Below, piece by piece: positions 26,103-35,437 of a DNA stretch of 64,000 nt. The DNA comes from a virus. Location of the stretch: IMG/VR virus record IMGVR_UViG_3300020185_001680, positions 1-64,000 of that record; one strand, 5' to 3'. The notes below the pieces were generated by a model, which did not search any database, was not told where the DNA came from, and worked only from the letters and a program-made list of their open reading frames with translations. Within the stretch, counting starts at the first letter, position 1. Each line of letters starts with the position of its first letter. The position numbers and the translations under genes were made by a program.

Positions 26103-26618
26103 TTATTTAGGAGTAGTGCCGATAATATTCTTAAGTTGTTGTGCCCTTTTAGATGCTCTATTCTTGCCAGCATCGAAGTTTGCCTTCCCAGTTTGTTTAA
26201 CATCAAAGGATGAAGGGCCTTTTGGAGCCTTAAGTTCTCTACCTTTTCTTAAATGTCCGTGGGTCATATCGTCCCAACCCTTGTTTACACTTTTGCTAGG
26301 ACTAATGTCTAGTCCTTTCTTTTTCGTTTGCTGTGGGCTATTAGATTTTGATGTAGAAGAATTACGCCTCATTATCTTATCTTCGATGTCAGGGTGTACC
26401 TGTATCATTGCCATTTTAACTGCTATACCTGGAGTAATACTAGGACCACCTGTGGTAAATTTGCCAATTGCTACGGACTTTACAGCCGCCTTGTCTACTC
26501 CTTCGTATCCGGGGCGTCTGTTTCCAGGAGGACCTATCTCATCATCAATCTCACTGTCAATCATTTCAGCAGTTGATTGTTCTTCTTCTAAGTTTTGTAC
26601 AATTTCGTAAATCTTCAT
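26103..26618 (-). CDS. Hypothetical protein with capsid-targeting-like leader
   Basis: A 171-residue protein. The leader MKIYEIVQNLEEE has the M-K-I pattern and an L-x-E site. An acidic stretch (about 14-30) follows, then a basic, Ser/Lys-rich C-terminal half (SKSNSPQQTKKKG, KNRASKRAQQLKN). Charge layout again resembles T4 internal proteins. The canonical late box TATAAATA ends five bases before the ATG and no Shine-Dalgarno is present. I infer an internal head protein. Confidence 0.72.
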   Translation of the reverse strand: MKIYEIVQNLEEEQSTAEMIDSEIDDEIGPPGNRRPGYEGVDKAAVKSVAIGKFTTGGPSITPGIAVKMAMIQVHPDIEDKIMRRNSSTSKSNSPQQTKKKGLDISPSKSVNKGWDDMTHGHLRKGRELKAPKGPSSFDVKQTGKANFDAGKNRASKRAQQLKNIIGTTPK

Positions 26619-26623
26619 ATCTA

Positions 26624-26631
26624 TATTTATA
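26624..26631 (-). promoter_or_regulatory. Late promoter TATAAATA, leaderless spacing
   Basis: Exact T4 late consensus TATAAATA, spacer TAGAT, then ATG at 26618. Confidence 0.75.
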
Positions 26632-27370
26632 CCTTTTTTCGTCCACTGGCCCAGTAGCCTGCAATCTTTCCTATACCTGAACCAGTTGTGCCTTGTATTT
26701 TAGTCTTAGTAAGTGTTGGTATTACTGGACTGTCCTTATAACCAGACTTTTTACTAGTGTCAGTATACTTTCTTTCTCTTTTCATAGCATGTAAATGCTC
26801 GTATGAGTCACTTGCTTTGCCTCTTAGCATTGTTTGTTGTTGCATTAACTTAGATACCACAAACTGTTTTTGGGCATATTTTAAATCTTCCCAATCTATA
26901 ATTAAACGCCTTAACTGTTTGAACAAAGAGTTTGTTATTTTTAATTGTGTTTCCAATCTTACAAGGAATGCTGTTGTCTCACTTCTATTCGGTGGACGCA
27001 CAGCCATTCTTTTTATAAAATTAAAATGTCTTCTGTTTTGAAATTGTACAGATTTTAATAGTTTTTGTTCTCTAGTAGAGATGTTTAAACTTTGATACTC
27101 CGGATTATCTAAAGCAAACGCCAATACATATATATCAGTTGATGTTGTTCTAAAAAGTGCATAAGGACCAAACTGTGTTGTCTTTCTTGCATAACCAACA
27201 GAGTAATCTCGTTGCTTAGAGTCTCTGTTAAACATAATAAGTTGTAGTGTTTGCAAATACAGTAGGTCTGCAATAGACCTACCTTTAAGCATACCAAAGT
27301 TACTTGTTGTTCTTAATAATTTGCTCTCTGATAAATCCTGGTTTATCATTTGGAAGTCGTATTGTGCCAT
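26627..27370 (-). CDS. Hypothetical virion-region protein
   Basis: A 247-residue basic protein. I chose the ATG at 27370 (MAQYDFQMINQDL), two bases after the stop of the KxDG gene; an in-frame start 27 bases earlier would overlap that gene. The middle is helical and Arg/Gln-rich (FLVRLETQLKITNSLFKQLR) and the C-terminus is basic and Gly-rich. No domain is recognised. Position in the late region suggests a structural or packaged protein. Confidence 0.75.
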   Translation of the reverse strand: MAQYDFQMINQDLSESKLLRTTSNFGMLKGRSIADLLYLQTLQLIMFNRDSKQRDYSVGYARKTTQFGPYALFRTTSTDIYVLAFALDNPEYQSLNISTREQKLLKSVQFQNRRHFNFIKRMAVRPPNRSETTAFLVRLETQLKITNSLFKQLRRLIIDWEDLKYAQKQFVVSKLMQQQTMLRGKASDSYEHLHAMKRERKYTDTSKKSGYKDSPVIPTLTKTKIQGTTGSGIGKIAGYWASGRKKV

Positions 27371-27371
27371 A

Positions 27372-28685
27372 TTATGAGCCCGGCTTACCTGAGCCAAAAT
27401 TTAGTCTACTAAACTCTAGCCTATCAACTAGTTTAAGAGCATTGCCTATCCTGTCTACAGCAACAAACCCTTCCTCTGCCGTAACGTCGAAACCTGTATC
27501 TGTTTGTATAAACGTTCCGATTTGTTTAATTTGTTCTAGTTTCTTAACAATCTTAAGTTTTGCTTCAATAAGTTTTAAGTACAAGTCATATACTGCTACA
27601 ATACTCGGAACATGTTCTTTGATAAACTTAACACCTTGTATCATCATCTCTGTCTTAGCATCTATGCTTTTTTGTGTACTGACTTTAGCAATTTCTTTTT
27701 CCATGTAGTTAATATATTTTGTAACAAAGTCTTGTGCAAATTTTGTAGGTTCGTCAAAATGACCTTGTCTAACTTGATTATTAGCATGTGCTTTGAGCTG
27801 AGGTAAAAATACTTTGTCGCCTATTAAATCTGTGCCTTGTTGCAACCATTTAAATGTTTCTGTATCAATAGTCTTAAGATAGTCATTTGCCACAGTTATA
27901 GCATTCAGTATGTCATCGCTTTCTTCAGTAGTCATTGTAACTGTGCCGCTGAGGTCTTTGATAAGTGCATCTCTGTGCCATACACCGTTTGCTTGTCCTA
28001 ACACACTGCTGTCAAATCCAAAACTTGCATTTGTGTCTGCTAGTGTAGGGCCGCCTACATATTCTGTGTGCCATACTATGCCAAACTCTGAGTTTAATAT
28101 TTGTTTTGCCATGTCACTGTTCTTAGGAACAGCATAAGTTATTGTATTAGGTTTAAAAATTATATGCTCTTGGTTATCAAGAGTAACTGTTTTGATGTCT
28201 TTACTTCCAGCAAACAACATGTCACCTTGTGCTACAGTGTCCCAGTTTAATCTACCGAGATACTTCAGTGCCAGTTTTAACTTTCGTCTCAACCCTTCGG
28301 CACTTTTAGGTTCGCCTTTTTGAACAGTGTCCGGGTGATTAGCGTCTATATCCTTGTCAGTAAAGTTAATTTTAGGCTGGCGTGTTGCAAACACACCTTT
28401 AGTACCTACAAAAAACTTGCCTGTTGCAGGATCTTTTCCGCATATTAATGCAGGTGCTCCATCCCACTTAGTAGTCATTGATATCGGTGATTTTGCGTTA
28501 CCATCGAGCATAGAATGTAAACTGTATAAGTAATCTACTGCTTCTTTGGCACCTGGATACCCTTTCATTAATATATTATCTTCTAAATGTTCCAAATGGG
28601 TATTCTTACCATCCTTACCTTCTAACAATATGCTTTCGCTAAGAATAGATGTGACTAATGGTTTTGATATTTCAATAAATTTCAT
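27372..28685 (-). CDS. KxDG nucleotidyltransferase-like protein with capsid-targeting-like leader
   Basis: A 437-residue protein. After the leader MKFIEISKPLVTSILSESIL (then LE-GK, an L-x-E site) comes 'MTTKWDGAPAL' with K73-W-D-G76, the covalent-nucleotidyltransferase motif I of DNA/RNA ligases and capping enzymes. 'GKFFVGTKG' downstream resembles the strand after it. Similar proteins occur in marine T4-like phages without assigned function. I cannot confidently place motifs III-V, so ligase activity is unproven. The C-terminal half is helical. A GATAAATA late box lies 24 bases upstream. If packaged, it could act on host or phage nucleic acid at entry. Confidence 0.7.
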   Translation of the reverse strand: MKFIEISKPLVTSILSESILLEGKDGKNTHLEHLEDNILMKGYPGAKEAVDYLYSLHSMLDGNAKSPISMTTKWDGAPALICGKDPATGKFFVGTKGVFATRQPKINFTDKDIDANHPDTVQKGEPKSAEGLRRKLKLALKYLGRLNWDTVAQGDMLFAGSKDIKTVTLDNQEHIIFKPNTITYAVPKNSDMAKQILNSEFGIVWHTEYVGGPTLADTNASFGFDSSVLGQANGVWHRDALIKDLSGTVTMTTEESDDILNAITVANDYLKTIDTETFKWLQQGTDLIGDKVFLPQLKAHANNQVRQGHFDEPTKFAQDFVTKYINYMEKEIAKVSTQKSIDAKTEMMIQGVKFIKEHVPSIVAVYDLYLKLIEAKLKIVKKLEQIKQIGTFIQTDTGFDVTAEEGFVAVDRIGNALKLVDRLEFSRLNFGSGKPGS

Positions 28686-28709
28686 ATTAACTCACTGTTA
28701 AGTTACATG

Positions 28710-28717
28710 TATTTATC
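28710..28717 (-). promoter_or_regulatory. Late promoter GATAAATA
   Basis: Late box 24 bases before the ATG at 28685, in the 45-base gap after the glycosyltransferase-like gene. Confidence 0.75.
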
Positions 28718-28730
28718 ACATTATAACAGT

Positions 28731-29939
28731 TTATTTAATATTCGTCAACTGCTTCATAAACGGATCGAAGTAAGAGTTGTATGTTTCAGCTGAATAAAAA
28801 TGGTCGGCATTGCGTTTTTCCCTATCAATATCTCTTACATAGTCTGATTGCATAAACTTTCTTATGCTGTCCATAAGCATAGTTTGACGTTTAGCATAAT
28901 CTACTTCTGTGTCGTACGAATGGTCTAGTACATCGTCATACACATCAAACCCTTGTTCTCTAAGGTATGCTATTGAACCAGATCCTGCTTGTGCAAAGAA
29001 CGGCATGCCTAATGCTATAGGCTTGTAAGTCTTTTCTGTTAAAAACACGTTGCTGTCTGCCCACCATGTAGTAGTTTCAGTTGCTATATTACACACACTG
29101 TTTGAATAAGCATCGTTAACATCTATTCCGGTTCGTATAACTTTATCCATTAGATTATATTCTGAACTTTCTTGCACTCTTATAGGCAATAGATGCCATT
29201 GTTGTTTTAGGGTGTCATCGATATACTGTAGTTCAGTATCGTTAAGTGCTACACGCGATGGTCCCATATACTCATACAATGCCTTTGGCACGGTGTTATT
29301 ATCCGTTAATATGTTTCCTGATTTTGTTTGGGTTAATCCTAACCCATGAAAAGAAAAATACATATCTTTAAAGAAATCTTCTTTAACTAAATTAGTAAAC
29401 ATGTGTATTCTAGAAGGTCTTGCAACTCTATTTAAACAAGACAATTTATGCTGTTTGTGTTGGGGCGGAATAGTCTTTGTTACATGATTATATGTAAGAA
29501 AATAAAACATGTTAAAGTGTATTATGTTATAGTAAGGATCTGTTTGATTAGGGTCTGAAGATAGAATAACTTTAGGCTCTTTTATACTGTCATACAAAGT
29601 GCGTATATCAGCATTTTGCTTCAGCATTATTTTTTTACTTGCTTCTAAATTTTTGTGGCCACCAGTTTGTGTGTCTCTATCTAAACCCATAAGATTTGGC
29701 TCACACGCAAAAAGTATAATAACAAGGTCTGGTTTAAACTCGGATTTTGTTAGTTCTCTATAGAAAGCCAATGTTGCAGGAATACAATACATTGTTCTAT
29801 CGCATAATATAAGAATTTTTTTATCTAATTGTTGTGCAATATCATACCAAAAGGACTTCTCTAACGCAAAATAAATATCGTCTGAAGGATTAGAAATAAA
29901 TTTACAGTTGTCCGAACCACTGACGTGTGGATTGTCCAC
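28731..29939 (-). CDS. Glycosyltransferase-like protein, paralogue 2
   Basis: A 402-residue paralogue of the proteins at 15686 and 46973. It shares 'LSCLNRVARPSRIHMF' and 'NVFLTEKTYKPIALGMPFFA' followed by 'LREQGFDVYDDVLDHSYD'. The start is GTG at 29939 inside a TAGTG overlap with the preceding gene, the same coupling as SodC-ParB. N-terminal residues about 40-110 form alternating hydrophobic strands and helices as in a Rossmann-like domain. A GT-B glycosyltransferase role is an inference from the E-K-x-x-K-P-I signature. Confidence 0.65.
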   Translation of the reverse strand: MDNPHVSGSDNCKFISNPSDDIYFALEKSFWYDIAQQLDKKILILCDRTMYCIPATLAFYRELTKSEFKPDLVIILFACEPNLMGLDRDTQTGGHKNLEASKKIMLKQNADIRTLYDSIKEPKVILSSDPNQTDPYYNIIHFNMFYFLTYNHVTKTIPPQHKQHKLSCLNRVARPSRIHMFTNLVKEDFFKDMYFSFHGLGLTQTKSGNILTDNNTVPKALYEYMGPSRVALNDTELQYIDDTLKQQWHLLPIRVQESSEYNLMDKVIRTGIDVNDAYSNSVCNIATETTTWWADSNVFLTEKTYKPIALGMPFFAQAGSGSIAYLREQGFDVYDDVLDHSYDTEVDYAKRQTMLMDSIRKFMQSDYVRDIDREKRNADHFYSAETYNSYFDPFMKQLTNIK

Positions 29940-31099
29940 TACATACCTGCTAGATTCTTAAGTTCCTGTATTTCAATTGCTTCGTTTAACTCGGCCATTG
30001 CTACTATAGGAGTTAAGAACACAACATCACTTGCATCTTCATGTAATGATACTTTATAACCTGCTTGTTCCCAAGTAATGCCTGCCGCTTCTAATACACT
30101 GTTTGCATATTCAAATGCTTCGGCTCTCATAGCTCTAACTTGTTTTACAAACTGACCATAAAACTCTGGGGCCGCTTTCTGTAGTCCTGATTTCTTAATA
30201 GCAGGAGTAATTGCTTGAACATATTTGTCAACATCATACTTTACATCATGTTTCTTTAACAATTCTAAAAACTGTTTTGCATGTTCTATTCTAGCACCCT
30301 GATCTTTGCCTTGGTCAACCATACCTGTTTGGTGCAGTTTTATATCGTTCATATGCACACCTTGTAGTGGTAATTCAGGCTTTGGTGCTTGTACTTGTGG
30401 CTTCTTAATCATTTTAGATGCCAATCTGCCTAACCCAGCACCTGCAACAGCGCCTACTTTAGCGGCTGTGGTTGCATCTGGATCTTGCATTGTTTTGTTT
30501 GCTAACGTGCCGCCCATAGCCGCAACAGCCTTATCTTTAACTTTATCTGCAATACTTTTATCTGAATATGTGCCTTTAGCAATAGATATTAATTCCATAC
30601 TAATTGTATCTTTATCTGCTAACGGGTATGTTCCTGGTATAGGCTCTCTTAATGCCTTTGGATCATCCATATCTGGTTGCCCTGGAACTTTCTTAGTTTT
30701 AGAAACTTCTTGCCATTGGTAGCCTGTTTGTCCTTTACCTGTTTGAATATACTGGAATGCAACATCGTCTCTGTTAGGATGCATAACAACTTGGTTTTGC
30801 ATATTCTTTGCGGCGGCTTTGTGTGCTCCGAACTGTCCTATTTCACCAGTCTTCTTAGCACCAGCGGCATTGCCTGCGGCTTGTTGAGCTTTTTGTCTAT
30901 CAATTTTTTTCTGTTTAGCCATAGCGGCAACTCTTCCAGGTGCCATTTTGTCATTGCTCATTGCACCTTTTTCTTGGCCTCTATATAACGCTGATGTACC
31001 AGTGTCTCCACCGCCTCTGCTCGAACCTTTGTTAGTTCTTTTGTACCCAACTTCTGGGCCTCTTTCGTTTACTAAATCACCAAATTCAAAAATTTTCAT
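29939..31099 (-). CDS. Probable packaged virion protein
   Basis: A 386-residue protein. It starts MKIFEFGDLVNE, close to the capsid-targeting pattern but with V-x-E in place of L/I-x-E. Residues 20-120 are basic, Gly/Ala/Gln-rich and probably disordered. A Gly/Ala segment near 200-225 ('VGAVAGAGLGRLASKMI') could be membrane-active. The C-terminal part is helical. GAGAA precedes the ATG; the gene starts one base after the upstream stop. No enzymatic motif is seen. Confidence 0.75.
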   Translation of the reverse strand: MKIFEFGDLVNERGPEVGYKRTNKGSSRGGGDTGTSALYRGQEKGAMSNDKMAPGRVAAMAKQKKIDRQKAQQAAGNAAGAKKTGEIGQFGAHKAAAKNMQNQVVMHPNRDDVAFQYIQTGKGQTGYQWQEVSKTKKVPGQPDMDDPKALREPIPGTYPLADKDTISMELISIAKGTYSDKSIADKVKDKAVAAMGGTLANKTMQDPDATTAAKVGAVAGAGLGRLASKMIKKPQVQAPKPELPLQGVHMNDIKLHQTGMVDQGKDQGARIEHAKQFLELLKKHDVKYDVDKYVQAITPAIKKSGLQKAAPEFYGQFVKQVRAMRAEAFEYANSVLEAAGITWEQAGYKVSLHEDASDVVFLTPIVAMAELNEAIEIQELKNLAGM

Positions 31100-31100
31100 A

Positions 31101-31358
31101 TTAATTCTCTTTGTTTTCGAGTATTTTTTTTATACCCCTCGAGAATTTTTTTGGATCGCCACTTTTAATGCTATTGATAAGTCTTCTTTCTAAGTCTAGA
31201 GCATCTTCTTCACTGTATGTTTCTTGTAACATCTTTTTAAGATTCTGTACAGCAGACACAACATTTTCCACTCTGTTTTCTAAAACATGGTGCTTGTCTC
31301 TGTCAACAGAAATCTGTTGTAGTTCTTCTAAGATTGTTCTAGACTTTTTTAATGACAT
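31101..31358 (-). CDS. Hypothetical small helical protein
   Basis: An 85-residue helical, highly charged protein (MSLKKSRTILEELQQISVDR... ending KKILENKEN), probably coiled-coil. It is led by a GATAAATA late box and an AGGGAAT ribosome binding site and is the first gene of the run that continues into the 386-residue protein. The family is not recognised. Confidence 0.72.
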   Translation of the reverse strand: MSLKKSRTILEELQQISVDRDKHHVLENRVENVVSAVQNLKKMLQETYSEEDALDLERRLINSIKSGDPKKFSRGIKKILENKEN

Positions 31359-31380
31359 AATTAAATTCCCTATGTATCTG

Positions 31381-31388
31381 TATTTATC
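31381..31388 (-). promoter_or_regulatory. Late promoter GATAAATA
   Basis: Late box directly after the gp41 stop, 22 bases before the ATG at 31358. Confidence 0.78.
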
Positions 31389-31390
31389 AA

Positions 31391-32773
31391 TTAGAGGTCA
31401 TTTTTCTTCATAAACTCTCGCATGTTTAATGCTTGGTTCACAGTATCTTGTTGCTCTGGCTCATCTGCCTTGATACTTTTATTCCTACTAAGTTGTTCTA
31501 GTAATCCACTAGATGCTACACTTACAGCACCCTCATCGCCTTCTTCTAAATCTTCTACTCTTAATGTATCAGGACAAAATTTCAAATCTACTTTACTACC
31601 AACACCACTACTAGAACGTGTTTTCATAAACTGTATTTGATATCTACCACGTTCCCTCATTGCATTACTTGTAAAAATACCAATTACATTATCCGCTGTT
31701 TGTATCTTAGATATACCACCTGCAATATGGTGGTGGTCAAATTCTATTTCTTCTACTGCACCCCTATTCAACTGCGATGCTGTTACAAGTATTACACCAG
31801 TTTCCATTGCTAAGTTACGCAATTCTTCTGATACAAACTTGTCTTTGATAAACTGGTCATTAGCACTAATCTTGCTGTTAATAGGCATCATTAAATCCAA
31901 GTAATCAACTAATACAACATCGACTTTTAAGTCTGAATTAATTTCATACTCTCTAATAAATGCCCTAACATCATTAGTTGTTACACCACTGCTCATTTGT
32001 TTTACTCTGAACTTGCCTGCACCTTTACCTTTCATACGCACTTTTAAATCAACGTCATCCATATTCTTCATAACATCTTTAGTACTGTAGCCACTTACCA
32101 TTGCATCTAGACGCATACTAATAAGTTGTTCACTAAGCTCTAAACTAATATATACAACATTAAGTCCTGCTAAACTCCAGTTAACACCTAAGTTCTGTAA
32201 GAACAAACTTTTACCTGCACCTGAGCCTCCAGCAAAAATAGTAATCTCGCCTTTGTTTAATCCACCATATAATTTTCTATCAACATCTCGCCATCCTGTG
32301 CTTGTTGCACCTGCTTGACTTTTAATGTATTGTAAACGTTCTTTAGGGTTATCAAAATACTCTAGTCCTAAGTCTTTTACTAATCCTACTTGACTTGCTT
32401 CTTTAATTAATACTTCTACTGCACCATAGTCTGCTGTTTCTAATAAGTCTGTACTTTCTAAGATTGCTTTTTCTAATGCTTTGTGTCTACAAAATCTTTC
32501 AAAACTATCTAAGAACCAATCCACGTGGTTATCGTTAACACCATCTATACGTTCTAAGTCTACATTTGTTGTTGCACTAATTTGGTCAATAGTGGGTATG
32601 CTACTATAATCTGTAGCATGGTCCTTTAAGAATTTAACGGTTGCTTGAAACTTTTTGTTAAACATATACGGTTCAATAATACCGTTTACCCTAACAAACA
32701 ATTCTGGATCAGTAACTAAAAAGTTAAGGAATAACTGTTGTATTTCTTCGTTGTAATCTTGTATTTGATCCAT
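31391..32773 (-). CDS. gp41: Replicative DNA helicase, T4 gp41-like
   Basis: A DnaB-family hexameric helicase (460 residues) that unwinds the replication fork and works with primase gp61. The N-terminal helical domain covers about 1-150. The RecA-like core has Walker A 'FAGGSGAGKS' (about 180-187), 'VVYISLELSE' as the DnaB-family strand, and Walker B 'VDVVLVDYLD' (about 280). The C-terminal 'QDTVNQALNMREFMKKNDL' is a tail. Its ATG overlaps the stop of the SGNH-like gene by one base, placing it in the gp61-SGNH-gp41 unit under the early promoter before gp61. Confidence 0.95.
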   Translation of the reverse strand: MDQIQDYNEEIQQLFLNFLVTDPELFVRVNGIIEPYMFNKKFQATVKFLKDHATDYSSIPTIDQISATTNVDLERIDGVNDNHVDWFLDSFERFCRHKALEKAILESTDLLETADYGAVEVLIKEASQVGLVKDLGLEYFDNPKERLQYIKSQAGATSTGWRDVDRKLYGGLNKGEITIFAGGSGAGKSLFLQNLGVNWSLAGLNVVYISLELSEQLISMRLDAMVSGYSTKDVMKNMDDVDLKVRMKGKGAGKFRVKQMSSGVTTNDVRAFIREYEINSDLKVDVVLVDYLDLMMPINSKISANDQFIKDKFVSEELRNLAMETGVILVTASQLNRGAVEEIEFDHHHIAGGISKIQTADNVIGIFTSNAMRERGRYQIQFMKTRSSSGVGSKVDLKFCPDTLRVEDLEEGDEGAVSVASSGLLEQLSRNKSIKADEPEQQDTVNQALNMREFMKKNDL

Positions 32774-33570
32774 TATTGTTTCATGTCCTTCTTTATGTGA
32801 TTGTATATTAATTTATGTCCTTCTAGACTTGGATGCCCGTCTTCGTGGCTTACTGTTTTGTTGTCCATCATAAAACTCATCGGCTTACCAGTCCATTTTG
32901 TTATATCTATTTCTTTTAATAAGTGTCTTTCGTAGTCGCACAGCATATGGTTGCTGTTAAAATCATAGCCGGAGCCGCCCATTGCTATAGTAGGTATATG
33001 TGATTCGTTAGACATACTAGTAAAAAGAAATGGAATGTTTCTTCTTAGTAATGCTTGTTGCATTGTGATAACTGTTTTTAAAAAGTCTATTCTGTAATCT
33101 TGTAACGACTTGCCGTGTAATAATTCTGCGGTCATAGCCTTGTTTGTTAAATTGAATGTTTTTTCCACTCCGACATTTGCAGGAGTATCATCCATGTACT
33201 TGTAGTCGTCTGTGTGCCAGTCGTACAATCCTTTCTCGTAAGAACCTTCTACTTTATTGTAAGGGTCATTTGTTATTACATGCCCAGCATTACAAAAGTT
33301 TACCCATTGCTTTGTCATAGTGTTGTAACGCTCTTGTCTATGCAGTGCTGTCCACTGTACTATAACATAGTCATATGAATTGTCTAGTTCTTCAAACACT
33401 CTACGACTTATTTTGTGGTTGCTGTTTCCACCTAATGCAATGTTGTTTACATCTGCATCTAAAAAACTGCACCATGTTGTTTGGTTGTTCTTTACTACTA
33501 GCCCTGTTTCTTCGTCATGTATTACATCTGACCCGCCAGTAAAACTGCAACCACTAATTAATATATTCAT
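32773..33570 (-). CDS. SGNH-hydrolase-like protein between primase and helicase
   Basis: A 265-residue protein starting MNILISGCSFTGGSD, an SGNH block I with the nucleophile Ser, and ending with 'SHEDGHPSLEGHKLIY', a D-x-x-H block V. It is related in layout to the protein at 12457-13101. It overlaps the primase gene by 4 bases and gp41 by one. Its insertion between two core replication genes is odd for an esterase-like protein. The substrate is unknown. Confidence 0.7.
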   Translation of the reverse strand: MNILISGCSFTGGSDVIHDEETGLVVKNNQTTWCSFLDADVNNIALGGNSNHKISRRVFEELDNSYDYVIVQWTALHRQERYNTMTKQWVNFCNAGHVITNDPYNKVEGSYEKGLYDWHTDDYKYMDDTPANVGVEKTFNLTNKAMTAELLHGKSLQDYRIDFLKTVITMQQALLRRNIPFLFTSMSNESHIPTIAMGGSGYDFNSNHMLCDYERHLLKEIDITKWTGKPMSFMMDNKTVSHEDGHPSLEGHKLIYNHIKKDMKQ

Positions 33571-34547
33571 AACATTTTGCTCTGTACACGGATTTTAACT
33601 TTATTATTTGTAGCAAAATCCACAATACTTTTTACTGTAAGTAATCTACCGTAACGCTCTACTGCGTCCGCGGCATCTTTTATATCAGGATGCCAAGGTG
33701 GAAAACTAACTTCCCAACCTAAATCAACTGCTTGGTCGATTAACTCTTTGCCTGGTTCATCTCTGTCCGGGCATAGTATAACACGTTTATTTAGTTTGTC
33801 AATTAAGTGTGCTTGTTCTGGTGTTACTACATTTCCTAGTACACTTATGCCGTCAACAAACACTGCATCAAATACACCTTCTACCACAATAACAAAATCT
33901 CTATCACTGTCTACAAACCTATCAATATTGAATACATACCCAGGTTGTGTGTTTAGCAAATACTTTGCTGTTTCTTTATTAGGTGGATTTACATGCCTTC
34001 CTGTCCACCCTACTAATTTGTTATTGTACATAAACGGTATTGTAAGCCTAGCACTATAAACAGGATTATTAATATGCAATAATGGAAACTTGCCTAATAG
34101 TCCACGCTCAATTGCATACTGTTTTACTTTATGGTCATCGGGCAAGTCTTCTACCATAGTAGTTTCATCTGGCAGACTATGTGTTTTAAATTCTGCCGCA
34201 CTGTACACATAACTATCGTCAGTATCTTCTATTTCTAGCTCTTCGCCAAACTTCATCAAGTCTAATACAACTTTATGAATGTCTGTTACCTGCACACCCA
34301 ATGTCTCAACTAGTTTTTTATACTTGCCACCTAATCTAGGTGCAGGTGCCCAACCAGTTGTGTATTGGCAATTGAAACAATGGAAACTTATTTTGCTACC
34401 CGATTGTATAACACCAGCACGTTTACGCCTGTCGCTACACATTGGGCAATTGAATGTTGTCCAGCCGCCTGGAGTCTTGCCATTTTGTAACGGCAAGTTA
34501 TCCATTAACAGTCGGTGTACTTGGTCAACTAATTCATGATGATGCAT
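33567..34547 (-). CDS. gp61: DNA primase, T4 gp61-like
   Basis: The 326-residue primase makes RNA primers on the lagging strand. A zinc ribbon is formed by C34, C37, C57 and C60 ('NCPMCSDR', 'HCFNCQ'). A TOPRIM domain follows, with 'FVIVVEGVFDAVF' (about 220) and 'CPDRDEPGKE' (about 257) giving its acidic residues. It is the first gene after a consensus promoter whose TATAAT ends only seven bases before the ATG. There is no room for a Shine-Dalgarno, so translation may be leaderless. Confidence 0.93.
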   Translation of the reverse strand: MHHHELVDQVHRLLMDNLPLQNGKTPGGWTTFNCPMCSDRRKRAGVIQSGSKISFHCFNCQYTTGWAPAPRLGGKYKKLVETLGVQVTDIHKVVLDLMKFGEELEIEDTDDSYVYSAAEFKTHSLPDETTMVEDLPDDHKVKQYAIERGLLGKFPLLHINNPVYSARLTIPFMYNNKLVGWTGRHVNPPNKETAKYLLNTQPGYVFNIDRFVDSDRDFVIVVEGVFDAVFVDGISVLGNVVTPEQAHLIDKLNKRVILCPDRDEPGKELIDQAVDLGWEVSFPPWHPDIKDAADAVERYGRLLTVKSIVDFATNNKVKIRVQSKML

Positions 34548-34554
34548 AACAGTA

Positions 34555-34582
34555 ATTATAACACCTAGTATTTAAAAGTCAA
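34555..34582 (-). promoter_or_regulatory. Early-type sigma70 promoter for gp61, near-leaderless
   Basis: TTGACT (34577-34582), 16-base spacer, TATAAT (34555-34560), then seven bases to the ATG at 34547. Confidence 0.85.
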
Positions 34583-35413
34583 CTAGTTTCTGAGTAAAAC
34601 TTTATCTAAAGTTCCTGAAGTTTGGTCAAAAATAACTCTAATCCAATTAGTGTTTATTGTGAAGTTAAAAGGATCAACGCCATTTGTTGCTGTAGTATAA
34701 GGAATTGCTGGATTACCAATATCACCTTGTGCATTAATATCATACCAATCTGTATCTTGTGTTGGTGCTGATGCTAGTGCTGAACCTTGTATTTTAACAG
34801 TGCCTACAAAGTCTGTCATATAAAGTGCTATTGTGTGTCCGCTATGCTTATAGTTTTTATCTTGATTACCATACAACGAAGAGGTTGCAAAGGAATCTAT
34901 ACCGTCTACACCAACACTTGCTGTCTGTGTGAACACAGATGCTGTTTGAGTTGGGCTTGGTTCATACTCTAAACTACTTTTGATTTCTAAATCAGTTATA
35001 ATTCTATCGTTTTGATTTGCGTATAACGGAGACTGTGTTACACCTGAATCTGCACTTTCACTGATTGCTATTTGATATAGCCCGGGTGACAAATCTTGTA
35101 TATCACCTGTAACTAAATCTAGTCTTGCTTCGCCTGTTGTTCCACCACTAACTAACGTTAACGGTTTAAATAAAACACGTTTACTAGTGTTAGGATTAAT
35201 AACTGTAGCATACAGTGTTTTGGTGCTAAGATTTTGCTTAACTCTGTCTCTGTTTCTTACATGAAAGTTTAATTGATTGTTTAACCCTTTATGTACTACT
35301 AATTTTGTCTGATTCATAGGTCTATTATCCACATATATACCATCCGCACTAAGAACTAAATCTACGGTCTGATATCCTAAGTTATATAATGTATGTGCGG
35401 TTCCGCTTGTCAT
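34583..35413 (-). CDS. Virion structural protein
   Basis: A 276-residue beta-rich, low-cysteine protein (MTSGTAHTLYNLGYQTVD... ending SGTLDKVLLRN) with strand-turn repeats and 'GLYQIAISES', typical of tail or fibre-associated proteins. A GATAAATA late box and GGTAAAG ribosome binding site precede it. It shares a divergent promoter region with the plus-strand gene at 35468. No family is recognised; the structural call is from composition and promoter class. Confidence 0.72.
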   Translation of the reverse strand: MTSGTAHTLYNLGYQTVDLVLSADGIYVDNRPMNQTKLVVHKGLNNQLNFHVRNRDRVKQNLSTKTLYATVINPNTSKRVLFKPLTLVSGGTTGEARLDLVTGDIQDLSPGLYQIAISESADSGVTQSPLYANQNDRIITDLEIKSSLEYEPSPTQTASVFTQTASVGVDGIDSFATSSLYGNQDKNYKHSGHTIALYMTDFVGTVKIQGSALASAPTQDTDWYDINAQGDIGNPAIPYTTATNGVDPFNFTINTNWIRVIFDQTSGTLDKVLLRN

Positions 35414-35437
35414 TGTTCTTTACCATTATCTTTACTA

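Noticed and set aside
26098-26610. Plus-strand open frame of about 170 codons
   Set aside because: Antisense to the 171-residue gene that has a late box and a leader motif; the product is an unlikely Ser/Leu/Pro-rich hydrophobic sequence.
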